Shown in pieces: positions 1 to 11,709 of a DNA stretch of 64,000 bases. The first letter of the stretch is position 1, and each line of letters begins with the position of its first letter. The notes beneath the pieces were generated by a model, which had not been told where the DNA came from, made no database searches, and worked only from the letters and a program-made list of their open reading frames with translations. The translations under genes were made by a program, and so were the position numbers. Origin of the DNA: Gordoniibacillus kamchatkensis (lineage in GTDB: Bacteria > Bacillota > Bacilli > Paenibacillales > NBRC-103111); NCBI RefSeq assembly GCF_000829455.1, contig NZ_JXAK01000002.1, positions 62,001 to 126,000 on the forward strand, given 5' to 3'.

Positions 1-861
1 CCCTGGATCGCCGGTTTCTGCTGTTTCACTCTCGGACCCCTCGTCTTTTCGCTGGTCATCAGTTTTTACGATTGGCCGATCGTCGGCAGCAAAAAGTTTG
101 TCGGCCTGCAAAATTACATTTCGATGTTTACCGACGATCCGCTCTTTTGGCACGCGCTCGGGGTGACCGTCAAATTCGCGCTGCTGCTCGTGCCGCTCAA
201 CTTGGTCGTGTCGCTGATGCTGGCCGTATTGCTCAACCAGAAAGTAAGGGGCAACGGGCTGTTCCGCACCATTTTCTATTTGCCGTCGGTCATATCCGGG
301 GTGGCCCTGTCCATGATCTGGGCTTGGGTGTACAGCGGGGAGTACGGCTTGCTCAACTACGTGCTGTCGCTGGTCGGCATTACAGGTCCGGACTGGCTGC
401 GGAATCCGAACTGGGCCTTGGCCGCGATGGTCATGGCGAGTTTGTGGGCGCAAGGCTCGATGGTGCTCATCTATTTGGCGGGACTGAAAAACATCCCGGC
501 GGATTTGTACGAATCCGCTTCGATGGACGGCGCCGGCAGCGTCCGAAGGTTTTTTTCCATTACGCTGCCGATGCTGAGTCCGACCATTTTGTTCAATACG
601 ATCACGTCGATCATCGCCGCCTTTCAGCAGCTGACGCTGGCTTTGACGCTGACGGGCGGAGGGCCGCTGAAGGCGACGTATTTTTACGCGATGTACGTGT
701 ACGAGAACGCATTTAAATATTTTCATATGGGTTATTCCGCCGCTAATGCCTGGGTCATGTTTCTCATCGTGCTGTTTCTGACGTTCCTTGTTTTCAAATC
801 GTCGAGCCTATGGGTGTTTTACGAGAGCGAAGTCAAACAAGGAGCCGACAATAAGCGTTAA
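1..861 (+). CDS. Sugar ABC transporter permease, MalF/UgpA-like (5' end outside window)
   Basis: This is an inner-membrane permease of a carbohydrate ABC importer. The reading frame is open from base 1 and the gene starts upstream of the window; 286 codons are visible. Several hydrophobic segments are seen, and the EAA loop that docks the ATPase is recognisable as YESASMDGAG near visible residue 170, followed by ITLPMLSPT. The stop lies 15 bases before the next permease start, and lacZ follows, so the transporter probably brings in a galactoside or galactose-containing oligosaccharide. The substrate is inferred from context only. Confidence 0.9.
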   Translation, partial: PWIAGFCCFTLGPLVFSLVISFYDWPIVGSKKFVGLQNYISMFTDDPLFWHALGVTVKFALLLVPLNLVVSLMLAVLLNQKVRGNGLFRTIFYLPSVISGVALSMIWAWVYSGEYGLLNYVLSLVGITGPDWLRNPNWALAAMVMASLWAQGSMVLIYLAGLKNIPADLYESASMDGAGSVRRFFSITLPMLSPTILFNTITSIIAAFQQLTLALTLTGGGPLKATYFYAMYVYENAFKYFHMGYSAANAWVMFLIVLFLTFLVFKSSSLWVFYESEVKQGADNKR

Positions 862-876
862 AAGGAGGCGCCAGCG

Positions 877-1687
877 ATGCGCAAGGCGCTCGTTTACGGA
901 TTGCTCGTTTTTTTCTCGCTGCTGTTCCTGATGCCGTTCTACTGGCTTGGTCTCCACGGCGGTGAAGTCGCCCCAGGAAATATACATGTTCCCGCCAAAG
1001 TGGATTCCGTCGGCCATTCATTGGGAAAATTTCGTCCACGCCTGGACGATCCAGTCGTTCAATACGTTTCTGAAAAATTCCCTGATCGTCACGATTTTGT
1101 GCAATATCGGGCAGCTCATCTCGTCGTCGCTCGTCGCGTACGGGTTCGCGCGCTTCCGCTTCCGGGGCAGGAACGCGCTCTTCATGATTTTGCTGGCGAC
1201 GATGATGATCCCGTGGGACGTGACCATGATTCCGCTCTATATGGAATTCAACATGCTGGGGTGGATCAATACGCTCAAGCCGCTGATCGTTCCGGCCTGG
1301 TTCGGCTCTCCGTTTTTCATATTCCTGCTGCGGCAGTTTTTATTGACCGTGCCCAGGGAACTCGAGGAGTCGGCCAACATTGACGGCGCCAGCGCGTTTA
1401 CGACGTATTTGACGATTTTCGTGCCGCTTATGGTCCCGTCCCTCATCCTGGTCAGCGTCTTCAACATGATGGATACGTGGAACGATTATTTGGGGCCGCT
1501 CGTTTTCCTGAACGACGCCAGCAAGTATACGCTGACGCTGGGGCTGGCCCAGTTCCGCGGCATGTTCGGCGTAGATATGACGTCCATTATGGCGGTGACG
1601 ACGATCATCTGCATTCCGCCGCTCGTTGTGTTTTTCCTGGCGCAGCGGCATATCGTGCAAGGAATCGCCAATACGGGGATCAAATAA
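877..1687 (+). pseudogene. Sugar ABC transporter permease, MalG-like, frameshifted
   Basis: This is the second permease of the importer. The ATG at 877 follows AAAGGAGG and begins MRKALVYGLL, the usual short N-terminus and first membrane helix. After MPFYW the frame is lost at about 943-947, and the family-typical continuation VSTAVKSPQEIYMFPPKW is read one base further on, so one extra base seems present in TGGCTTGG. From there the frame is intact to 1687, with the EAA loop LEESANIDGASAF. Without the extra base the product would be about 270 residues, normal for MalG proteins. A sequencing error is possible; a shorter product from the TTG at 947 would lack the first helix. Confidence 0.75.
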
Positions 1688-4783
<3,096 letters not shown>

Positions 4784-4872
4784 GCGCGGTTAAGCGCGGC
4801 GTTACATATTTTTACAAGCAAGGCTGCATACTAACAAGCATCATCGTATGTATCGGGAGGCAGCCGCTGTAC

Positions 4873-5463
4873 ATGATATGGCTCTATGCCGCGATCGGGA
4901 AACCGGACGACACGATCGGGAAAATCGACGACAACGCTGACCGGATAACCGCGCTCATCCATCAGGCAACCGTTATGTGGCTGAATGATATCGTGTTTAC
5001 GTGGCGCTGGTGGCTTGCCTTTATGCTTACATTCATGCCGTGGCTGCTGTGGCTGATCTATCGCAAGAAAAACAGCGCGGACCGGCTGCTGTATGTCGCC
5101 TTGACCGTGATGATGGTCTCGGTCATCCTCAACGTCGTCGGAGACCAGTTCGGGCTATGGCATTACCGGTACAATCTGGTTCCCATTATGCCGACTTATT
5201 TTCCGTGGGATTTTACCGTGTTGCCGGTAGCGGTCATTACCGCGCTTCAGATCAAGCCCCGGGCGAATCCGTGGCTGAAAGGCGCCATATTCGCCTCGGT
5301 CTCCGCGTTCGTAGGCGAGCCGTTCTTCCAATGGATCGGAGTGTACCGGCTCGTTCATTGGCGCCCCGTCTATTCGCTGCCGATCTACGTGGCCATCTAT
5401 ATGCTGGCGAATTGGATGCTCGTTCGGCGAAACCGGTTCGCTCCTTTGGACGACACGCCGTAA
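4873..5463 (+). CDS. CBO0543-type membrane protein
   Basis: This is a small integral membrane protein of 196 residues, resembling the CBO0543 family of Firmicutes, which has no known function. About five hydrophobic segments are visible after a charged N-terminal stretch of about 30 residues, and there are many aromatic residues, for example FTWRWWLAFM and YFPWDF. GGGAGG lies about 12 bases before the ATG. A related protein is encoded at 22060-22584. It stands alone, and a strong bidirectional terminator follows it. The family call is from pattern recognition and is moderately sure; the function is unknown. Confidence 0.7.
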   Translation: MIWLYAAIGKPDDTIGKIDDNADRITALIHQATVMWLNDIVFTWRWWLAFMLTFMPWLLWLIYRKKNSADRLLYVALTVMMVSVILNVVGDQFGLWHYRYNLVPIMPTYFPWDFTVLPVAVITALQIKPRANPWLKGAIFASVSAFVGEPFFQWIGVYRLVHWRPVYSLPIYVAIYMLANWMLVRRNRFAPLDDTP

Positions 5464-5475
5464 GCGTATGGAAAC

Positions 5476-5519
5476 AAAATGCCGCTGCAAGCGCATTTGC
5501 GCACTTGCAGCGGCATTTT
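5476..5519. terminator. Bidirectional rho-independent terminator
   Basis: A 16-base perfect stem (AAAATGCCGCTGCAAG, 5476-5491, pairing with 5504-5519) encloses a 12-base loop and is flanked by A and T runs. It sits between the convergent genes ending at 5463 and 5533 and can serve both. Confidence 0.9.
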
Positions 5520-5532
5520 CACGTTTGTGCCT

Positions 5533-5922
5533 TTACCGGTTGTACTGGAACAGCTCCAATCGCTCGCCGTCCGGCCCGTAGAAGAAGGCGATTTTGACGC
5601 CGCCGCAGATCGGGAGCTCTTTCGGCGCGCTGTCGATCATCTCCACGCCGAGTCCTTTCAGCCGCTCCACTTCAGCCTCGATGTCCGTAACGGTGAAGGC
5701 GACGTGGTCGACGTTGCCTTTTGCGGGCAAATCGTCGCGCCAGCGGGCGATGAGCTCCAGCACGATATTGTCTGTGCCGGGGTAGGCGAGGAAGCCGAGC
5801 TCGACGCCATCGCCAAGCTTCTCGCGGCCGCGCAGCTGCAGGCCAAGCGTTTCCGTGTAGAAGCGGACGGAGCGGTCCATGTCTTTTACCATAATGCCGA
5901 TATGCTCGAGCTTGTGAATCAT
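5533..5922 (-). CDS. VOC family protein (glyoxalase/bleomycin-resistance fold)
   Basis: This is a small metal-dependent or ligand-binding protein of the vicinal oxygen chelate superfamily, 129 residues. It has the two beta-alpha-beta-beta-beta modules of one VOC domain: LEHIGIMVKDMDRSVRFY at the start and VDHVAFTVTDIEAEVERL after residue 70. His7, Glu55, His73 and Glu122 are placed like the metal ligands of glyoxalase I. It resembles lactoylglutathione lyase-like proteins, but the substrate cannot be read from sequence. AAAGGA precedes the ATG. It is transcribed alone. Confidence 0.85.
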   Translation of the reverse strand: MIHKLEHIGIMVKDMDRSVRFYTETLGLQLRGREKLGDGVELGFLAYPGTDNIVLELIARWRDDLPAKGNVDHVAFTVTDIEAEVERLKGLGVEMIDSAPKELPICGGVKIAFFYGPDGERLELFQYNR

Positions 5923-6068
5923 AAGAAGATCAATCCTTTCCGGTTGGATTCGGCCGGACGGATAGCCCGGCTCGCCTATCTGCTTCGCATTATATCACAA
6001 CCGGTCCGGTTTGGATTTCCCCTTCCGCGCGCGTTTTTGCTACAATGGGGTGGAGGAGGTTCGACAGC

Positions 6069-6442
6069 ATGGACTTGTACACGTACATCGGCGGGGACCT
6101 ACGATCCGCAAAATCGTCGACGCCTTTTATCCGAAGGTGGCGGAGCACCCCGACCTGAAGCCGATTTTCCCGGACGATTTGACCCCCGTTGCGGATAAGC
6201 AGTATTTGTTTTTGACGCAGTTTTTCGGCGGGCCGCCGCTCTATACGGAGAAGTACGGCCACCCGATGATGCGGGCCCGGCATATGCCGTTTCCGGTAAC
6301 GCCGAAACGGGCAGAAGCGTGGCTCGGTTGCATGCGCAGAGCGCTGGAGGAAGTAATTCCGTCGCAGGAGATGCGCGAGGTGATTTTGGAGCGGCTGAGC
6401 GGGCCGGCGCATTTTTTCGTCAACACGCCGGACGACGAATAA
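6069..6442 (+). pseudogene. Truncated globin (group II, YjbI-like), frameshifted near the start
   Basis: This is a heme protein of the 2-on-2 globin family that binds oxygen. The ATG at 6069 follows TGGAGGAGG and starts MDLYTYIGG, typical for YjbI. The frame then breaks at about 6097-6101, where GACC-TACG seems to lack one C of a GACCC run, and continues as TIRKIVDAFYPKVAEHPDLK. The rest contains YGHPMMRARHMPF with the proximal histidine and W-x-G near the end of the E-F region. Restored, the protein would be about 124 residues, the normal size. A TACAAT box lies about 20 bases upstream of the ATG. Base-calling error or real loss cannot be told apart. Confidence 0.75.
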
Positions 6443-6455
6443 GCGGTTTTGGCAC

Positions 6456-6492
6456 AATGGCTTCGGTCCCGCTTCGGGGGACTGGAGCCATT
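6456..6492 (+). terminator. Stem-loop after the globin gene
   Basis: A long imperfect hairpin (AATGGCTTCGGTCCC with GGGGACTGGAGCCATT) starts 14 bases after the globin stop. No T run follows, so it may be a weak terminator or an RNA-stabilising hairpin. Confidence 0.4.
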
Positions 6493-6672
6493 ATCCGTTT
6501 GCGCTCCGAGATGCGGTCAACCTGCCCCCAAGCCGTCTCCGCTTATTCGGTGGTTGTCGATTTTCGTGACGCTTCCCGGCGCTGAATTGGTGTATTTGCT
6601 TGCGTAATCCTCGTCTCTGATTCACGCACATGGGCGCTTTGCTTACCGTGTCGTGAAAGTCCCTGTTCAAGT

Positions 6673-6858
6673 TAGCGGGAATTCCTCCCGTTTTTTTTTC
6701 GCTTTTGCACGCGTGCTTCATCGATAGCCGGAAAAGCTGGAGCTAATTCAGTCTTTTTCCTTGATTTCCAAAGGATGCGGCCGATGTAACTGGAGGTTTT
6801 CCAGCTAACTTCGCCAAATCCTGGATTTTGTTGGAATTAATGGGAGGTTTTCCCTTTC
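6673..6858. repeat. Four-palindrome intergenic element, copy C
   Basis: Four 21-bp palindrome-like units start at 6673, 6725, 6787 and 6838, so they are 52, 62 and 51 bp apart, with spacers of 31, 41 and 30 bp. The third unit is clearest: TAACTGGAG, three bases, TTCCAGCTA including the shared TT. Copies at 15590, 19698 and 36089 have the same geometry. It lies between the ends of two convergent genes, and the 6443-6942 gap holds nothing else recognisable apart from the stem-loop at 6456. Confidence 0.7.
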
Positions 6859-6942
6859 AGCATAACAGGCTGCTTTTCCATGACCCGACATTAGTCCGCA
6901 AGGCAACGACGTTTGGCAACTGTGCCATCCGAAAAGGCAAAA

Positions 6943-6975
6943 AAGACGGGAACCCCGGTTTCGGGTTCCCGTCTT
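6943..6975 (-). terminator. Terminator of the apbE/ferric-reductase operon
   Basis: A 13-bp stem (AAGACGGGAACCC with GGGTTCCCGTCTT) is followed on the minus strand by a T run. It lies 80 bases after the stop of the minus-strand gene ending at 7054. Confidence 0.9.
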
Positions 6976-7053
6976 GTCGCTATAAGCAAGCGGCCGGCTC
7001 ACTGCTGCGGCTAACCGAGCGCTTCGTTTCACTATGCGCCGCCGGGCGGCCGT

Positions 7054-7620
7054 TTATGCCGCGCTGCGCGTTTGCGGTCGGTCGGGATAGCGGCGGACGG
7101 CCGCCCGGGCGCCGGTCATAATCGCAACGGCGGCAAACGAAGCCAAATACATCATGCGCACGGGCAACTGCTGCGTGTCCGTACCGATGAAAAAGCCGTG
7201 AATGAGTGCCGCGGCGAATATCGGATACGAGAGCAGATGGATGGCCAGCCATATTTTGCGGCCGAGCTTGTGGCGAATGTCCGAGGTGAAAATAAGCAGC
7301 AGCATGGCGTATGCGGCCAGAGTGCCAAGTCCGTTCAGAATCGGGTGCTGCTTGGCTGTGAACGGGATCAGCACTTCGCTCCACGCAAACGGCATGTACG
7401 CGTCGATCACGAGAATGGCGCCGTGCAGCAAGCCGAGCACCGTGCCGCCGTTCGTCAGCAGCGTATGGAGCTTGTAGACGCGTTTCTTCGCTTTGCCGGT
7501 CAGCTGCGGGAAACCGTGGGCGATACCGAGGCATATGCCGACCGTCAGCAGGACGAAGGACGCGATGCCGAGCGTGCGAATGATTTGCCAGCTAGGCAAA
7601 GAAACGATCATATTCATCAT
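7054..7620 (-). CDS. Ferric-reductase-like transmembrane protein
   Basis: This is a membrane protein of 188 residues with about six helices, resembling the heme-binding ferric reductase/YedZ (MsrQ) fold. Histidines fall inside helices in the pattern LHTLLTNGG, LLHGAIL, AIHLLSY and LIHGFF, as expected for two b-type hemes. It lacks the cytoplasmic FAD/NADH domain of eukaryotic ferric reductases, so electrons must come from a partner. The gene follows apbE with 7 bases between, which places it in a flavin/heme electron-transfer unit at the membrane. The electron acceptor is not known. Confidence 0.8.
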   Translation of the reverse strand: MMNMIVSLPSWQIIRTLGIASFVLLTVGICLGIAHGFPQLTGKAKKRVYKLHTLLTNGGTVLGLLHGAILVIDAYMPFAWSEVLIPFTAKQHPILNGLGTLAAYAMLLLIFTSDIRHKLGRKIWLAIHLLSYPIFAAALIHGFFIGTDTQQLPVRMMYLASFAAVAIMTGARAAVRRYPDRPQTRSAA

Positions 7621-7627
7621 AACGTAG

Positions 7628-8647
7628 TCACCAACTTTCTATAGATGTTACGGGAACGCCGAGCCACCGGCTCTCCAGGGAAGACGGCTTCCCCGCGAAA
7701 ATGATGCGCCCGTCGCCTGCGAAGAGAAGCGCCTCATACGGATTGCCGGGCCCGGTCTGCTGCTTCATCAGCGCCAGCCCTTCCTGCGCGCCGGAGATGC
7801 ACAGCGTTTTCGCCCATATTTCACAGGCGACTGCGTCCGGTCCTGATACGGTGCATTGGACGATGCCGCTGCGGCTCGGCATGCCGGTGCGCGGATCGAG
7901 CAAATGGTGCATCGGGCCGCGGTCGGTCGGCCAAGCGCGGCCGAGCGTGCTGGAAGTGGCGGCGGCCCCATCGGCGAGAGCAAGCGCTCCGCAGTCTTGC
8001 TGCGGCTCGAGCGGATGCTCGATGCCGATCAGCCATGGCCGCCGGCGGGTATCGGCGCCGCCCCAGACGGTGAGGTCGCCGCCCGCGTTAATGAGCCCGC
8101 GGCTGATGCCGAGCCGCGTCCGCATATAGCCGGCCAGCCGGCGCACGGACCAGCTTTTGACGATGCCGCCCAAATCGAGCTTGGCCCCCGCCGGGAGCAC
8201 CACTGATTTCATGAACGGCTGAATGTCCAGTTCGAGTTGACCTTCAGCAGCCGGCGTCAGCTGTTCGCATTGGAACGTCTCCCTGCCGCGAATGCGGTCG
8301 AACGACTCGCCGTAGCCGAGCTGCTCCAGCCGAGCGAGCAGGAACGGGGAGAATATGCCGCCCGTCGCAGTGCGGTAAGCGTCCGCGAGCAGCAGCACCT
8401 CCAGCATGGCGTCGGAGACGAGGCAGCGCTCCCCGGCGAGCCGGTTCAGCCGGCTCAGCTCGCTCTCCGGCAGGAAGCGGCTGAACCGCTCCTCGGTGCG
8501 GCGGAACCAGTCTGCGGCCCAATTGGCCGTGCCCGCCGCCTCGTCTTCGCCGGCTTCAAATATAACTTCGATGCTCGTATTCATCGCCCGGAAGGAACGG
8601 CTATGAAGCGCACGTTCCGGTAACGGAGCGGAATCGCGAAGCGTCAT
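7628..8647 (-). CDS. apbE: FAD:protein FMN transferase, ApbE family
   Basis: ApbE enzymes attach FMN covalently to a Thr or Ser of a target protein on the outer face of the membrane. The 339 residues include the early substrate-binding segment RAMNTSIEVIF, the glycine-rich GGDLTVWG and LDPRTGMPSRSGIVQC in the C-terminal part, all typical. No clear lipobox or signal peptide is seen, so it may act inside the cell or its start may be misjudged; GGAGACTTGCGAT precedes the chosen ATG. It sits between a small anchored protein and the heme membrane protein. No FMN-binding-domain target is encoded next to it. Confidence 0.9.
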   Translation of the reverse strand: MTLRDSAPLPERALHSRSFRAMNTSIEVIFEAGEDEAAGTANWAADWFRRTEERFSRFLPESELSRLNRLAGERCLVSDAMLEVLLLADAYRTATGGIFSPFLLARLEQLGYGESFDRIRGRETFQCEQLTPAAEGQLELDIQPFMKSVVLPAGAKLDLGGIVKSWSVRRLAGYMRTRLGISRGLINAGGDLTVWGGADTRRRPWLIGIEHPLEPQQDCGALALADGAAATSSTLGRAWPTDRGPMHHLLDPRTGMPSRSGIVQCTVSGPDAVACEIWAKTLCISGAQEGLALMKQQTGPGNPYEALLFAGDGRIIFAGKPSSLESRWLGVPVTSIESW

Positions 8648-8682
8648 ATCGCAAGTCTCCTTTCAAGGCGGGATGGCGGCAG

Positions 8683-9099
8683 TTAAGACCGTCCCGTTCG
8701 CGTATGCGTCTTTGCGCTCGGTGTGGAGGAAGAGCCGGGCGACGACGGCCCTGTATAGGAACCGGAGTCCGAACCGGAATTCGAGCCGGAGCCGGGATTC
8801 GCCCCGGAGCTCCCTCCGAATGGATTGCCGCCCTCCGAGCCAAAAGCGGCGCCCGTCCTGTGGTGCCCCTTGCGGCGGCCAGTGCCGGGGTCGGCCGTCT
8901 GCCCGCTATTTCCTTCATAGGCGAACAGGTCGCCTGAATTTCCGTCCGTCGCAGCGGAAGACTTCGCACCGTCCCCGCTCGTCTCCGCCTGTATTTTGGC
9001 GGCAAAGGCGTCGCTCGATCTTACTTCCTGGAACAATAGGCCGAGGCCTAGCGAAGCGACGGCGCCGATCTTCCATTTGAGCCATTTGTCTTTTTTCAC
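8683..9099 (-). CDS. Anchored Gly/Ser-rich protein of the apbE operon, function unknown
   Basis: This protein of about 138 residues is not recognised. From the GTG at 9099, which has GGAGG 8 bases upstream, it starts with a basic KKDKWLKWK, then one hydrophobic helix, and continues outside the membrane as a low-complexity tail rich in Gly, Ser, Asn and Thr. The position as first gene of the operon suggests a surface electron carrier or a target of ApbE, but the usual FMN-binding domain and its S/T-G-A-T/S motif are absent. The tail is likely disordered. Confidence 0.6.
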   Translation of the reverse strand: MKKDKWLKWKIGAVASLGLGLLFQEVRSSDAFAAKIQAETSGDGAKSSAATDGNSGDLFAYEGNSGQTADPGTGRRKGHHRTGAAFGSEGGNPFGGSSGANPGSGSNSGSDSGSYTGPSSPGSSSTPSAKTHTRTGRS

Positions 9100-9198
9100 A
9101 TGGTCAGCCTCCCTATACAAGCAGCTCCTTTGCAGGCTGCAGCATGTCGTGGTATGGTCTCATTATGAAGCCCGATGCTGAATCGAACATGATAATAA

Positions 9199-9265
9199 GC
9201 TGAGAATTCGCTGAAAACCCGCTCGTTTCAGCGAAGCTTCAGCCGCCTTTCAGCCGGCATTCAGC
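9199..9265. promoter_or_regulatory. Operator array for an OmpR-family regulator
   Basis: TTCAGC starts at 9227, 9238, 9249 and 9260, four direct repeats exactly 11 bp apart. Its complement GCTGA starts at 9199 and 9210, also 11 bp apart. Eleven-bp direct repeats are the typical binding pattern of OmpR/PhoB regulators. The array ends where the -35 box would lie for the CATAAT at 9284-9289, which serves the regulator gene at 9320, and it faces the divergent apbE operon starting at 9099. Autoregulation and control of both units are inferred. Confidence 0.7.
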
Positions 9266-9319
9266 TAACGGCCCGATAATGTGCATAATGAAGAGGAATC
9301 CTGCTAATAGGGAGGCTTT

Positions 9320-10009
9320 ATGCAGCAGCAACAGTTGAAAGGAGTCAAAATTTTGCTCGTCGACGATGAGCCGACGATTTTGCAGTTTCTCGAGCTCGGC
9401 TTGCTTAACGAAGGATTCGACGTGCAGACGGCGCAGGACGGCATCACGGCGTTTACCGTCGCCCAGCAGTTTCAGCCGCACGTCGCCGTGCTCGACGTCA
9501 TGATGCCCGGGATGGACGGCTTCGAGGTGTGCAAGCTGCTCAAAAAGCTCGGCCCGATCGCCGTCATTATGCTGACCGCACGCGACGAAGTCGACGACCG
9601 GGTGCGCGGGCTCACGCTCGGCGCCGACGATTATATGGCGAAGCCGTTCAGCTTCGAAGAGCTGCTCGCCCGCATCCATGCCCGCATCCGCAACCAATTT
9701 CCGAACCTCCTCGCCGAGCAGTCGATCGGGCCGTTCCGCATCGACGACCGGCGCAAGGAAATCAGCTACGACGGACGCGTTCTGGAGCTGTCTCCGACAG
9801 AGTACGAGCTGCTCAAATTCCTTGTCATCAATCAGGGGATCGTGCTCAGCAAGGCGATGATTTTGGATAAGGTGTGGGGCTATGACTTCGGCGGGGAGGA
9901 GAACATCGTGGAGGTATACATCCGCTCGCTGCGCGATAAGCTCGGAGACAAGGAACATCGCCTCATCCGAACGCTGCGTGGCGCCGGCTACCGGGTGGAT
10001 TTGACATGA
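9320..10009 (+). CDS. OmpR/PhoB-family response regulator
   Basis: This is a cytoplasmic transcription regulator of 229 residues. The receiver domain spans residues 9-120 with acidic pocket D15-D16, phosphorylation site D59 in VLDVMMPG and the conserved Lys in MAKPFSF. A winged-helix DNA-binding domain follows from about residue 130 with LSPTEYELLKFLV and DKVWGYDF. AGGGAGG lies before the ATG. It overlaps the kinase gene by four bases, so the two are translationally coupled. The repeat array just upstream is its probable own operator. Confidence 0.95.
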   Translation: MQQQQLKGVKILLVDDEPTILQFLELGLLNEGFDVQTAQDGITAFTVAQQFQPHVAVLDVMMPGMDGFEVCKLLKKLGPIAVIMLTARDEVDDRVRGLTLGADDYMAKPFSFEELLARIHARIRNQFPNLLAEQSIGPFRIDDRRKEISYDGRVLELSPTEYELLKFLVINQGIVLSKAMILDKVWGYDFGGEENIVEVYIRSLRDKLGDKEHRLIRTLRGAGYRVDLT

Positions 10010-11505
10010 GGCGTCTCGCATCGGCGCTCCGCAGGTTTGTGCTGCCGCAGTCGCTGCGTTACCAGCTGCTGTCCCGCTCGCTCCTCGTTATGGCGATTTT
10101 GCTCCTGTTTATAGGGCTTTTCCAATACTTGTTCATGAGCGAATTCATTTATAAGAACAGAGCCCAGAGCATGCAAAGCCAAATTTTGGCGGTGCCGCGC
10201 GATCAGTGGCTCGCAGTGGGCAACAGAGGCGGGTCGGCGCCGGGGGACGGCGGGCCCGGTCCCGGGGGCGGAGGACGCCTTCAATTCCTGTTCACCCCGG
10301 ATTCCTCAGCCGCTTTTATCGATCCGAACGGGCAAATGATCGTCCTTATGACGAATTTCCACGGCAATCTTACGCCGCCGCGGCTGTCCGAAGACGTCTA
10401 CAAGGAAGCGATGGCAGAAAGGCGCCGTCTGAATTACCGAGTCGTGCAGGGCCAAGAGGGAGGCCCCGACCAGCTGGTCGTGCTGCAATCGATAGAAATC
10501 CGGGGCCGCCTTGTCGGAATGGTGCAGATGAGCGTCGATACGAAGCCGCTGAAAGATGTGCTGTTTCGCCAGCTGCTCATTTTTCTTGCGTTGTCGGGAT
10601 TGGCGATGCTGGTAGGGATGCTGGCGTTCTTGCCGGTGCTGAAACGGACGCTTGTCCCGCTGTCGAGAATGGTCAGCACCGTGAAGCAAATCGACGCCGG
10701 AAATTTGGACGAACGGTTTCCGGCGCATCAAGGGCAAGTCGAGGTGGACCGGCTGGCGATTTCGTTCAACGGGATGCTGGAGCGGCTGGAAGCGTCGTTC
10801 GCGGCCGAAAAGGAAGCGAAGGAAAGCATGCGCCGCTTCGTCGCGGACGCCTCGCACGAGCTGCGCACGCCGCTCACGTCCATTCACGGCTTCCTCGAGG
10901 TGCTGCTGCGCGGCGCCATGTACCAGCCGGAGCAGCTGCGCAAAGCGCTCGTCAGCATGCAAGGCGAATCGGCGCGCATCAACAAGCTCGTGCAGGATTT
11001 GCTGCTGCTTGCCAAGCTGGACCGCGCACCGGAGCTGGAACTGGCCGCAGCGGAGTTGGATGCGCTCGTGCACGAAATGGAGCCGCACCTGCGCATGCTT
11101 GCCGGGCAGCGCGACGTGGTGCTGCGGCTCTCGCCGCAAACGCGCTGCCGCATCGACGCCGACAAAATGAAGCAGGTGCTGCTGAATTTGTTCGCCAACG
11201 CGGTGCAGCATACGGACCCGCAGCAAGGCCGCATTGAGATCGAAGTGGAGTCCGGGCCGGAGACGGAAGAGGTGCGCCTGACCGTGCGCGACAACGGCCC
11301 TGGCATTGCGGCGGACCATTTGCCGCACATTTTTGACCGCTTTTACCGCAAAGATTCGTCGCGCACGCGCAAATCCGGCGGCGCCGGGCTTGGCCTGTCG
11401 ATCGCGAAGTCGCTCGTCGAAGAGCACGGCGGCAGTCTCGAGGCGGACAGCCGCGAAGGCGAAGGGGCCTCATTCACGGTGCGGCTGCCGGCAAACGAAG
11501 GGTGA
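10006..11505 (+). CDS. Membrane sensor histidine kinase
   Basis: This is the partner kinase of the preceding regulator, 499 residues. A first helix lies at about residues 20-45, then an outside sensing region of about 140 residues with a Gly-rich patch near residues 75-95 and a likely PAS-like fold, then a second helix around 185-210. HAMP follows, then HisKA with phosphorylated H284 in DASHELRTPL, then HATPase with N-box, DNGPGIAADHLPHIFDRFY and GGAGLGLSI. The arrangement resembles BaeS/ResE-type kinases. The stimulus is unknown; the neighbouring redox operon makes a redox or envelope signal plausible. Confidence 0.93.
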   Translation: MRRLASALRRFVLPQSLRYQLLSRSLLVMAILLLFIGLFQYLFMSEFIYKNRAQSMQSQILAVPRDQWLAVGNRGGSAPGDGGPGPGGGGRLQFLFTPDSSAAFIDPNGQMIVLMTNFHGNLTPPRLSEDVYKEAMAERRRLNYRVVQGQEGGPDQLVVLQSIEIRGRLVGMVQMSVDTKPLKDVLFRQLLIFLALSGLAMLVGMLAFLPVLKRTLVPLSRMVSTVKQIDAGNLDERFPAHQGQVEVDRLAISFNGMLERLEASFAAEKEAKESMRRFVADASHELRTPLTSIHGFLEVLLRGAMYQPEQLRKALVSMQGESARINKLVQDLLLLAKLDRAPELELAAAELDALVHEMEPHLRMLAGQRDVVLRLSPQTRCRIDADKMKQVLLNLFANAVQHTDPQQGRIEIEVESGPETEEVRLTVRDNGPGIAADHLPHIFDRFYRKDSSRTRKSGGAGLGLSIAKSLVEEHGGSLEADSREGEGASFTVRLPANEG

Positions 11506-11613
11506 CGGCGCCTCCCGCCGCTTCGCACGGCTGGGGGATTTTGGCGGCCGGCGGCCCGCAACGTTGCTCTTGCATTTTTGCTGCGGCGGGACTACACTGA
11601 AAGCAATCGAATA

Positions 11614-11703
11614 CGTGAACGGGAGCTTGCGGAAGCAGGCTGAGAGTACGGCTAAACCGCCGTAGACCGTAGAACCTGTTGGATAATGCCAGCGTAGGAA
11701 CCC
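11614..11703 (+). promoter_or_regulatory. TPP riboswitch (THI element)
   Basis: The conserved parts of the thiamine pyrophosphate aptamer are present in order: GGGAGC, GGCTGAGAG, ACCGTAGAACCTG and GGATAATGCCAGCGTAGGAA. It is followed at once by an antiterminator/terminator pair and then thiM, so it controls the thi operon by transcription attenuation. Confidence 0.95.
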
Positions 11704-11709
11704 ACACCC

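Noticed and set aside
8683-9099. ApbE acceptor motif in the small anchored protein
   Set aside because: An AAT-containing stretch is present, but the required S/T-G-A-T/S pattern and FMN-binding fold are missing.
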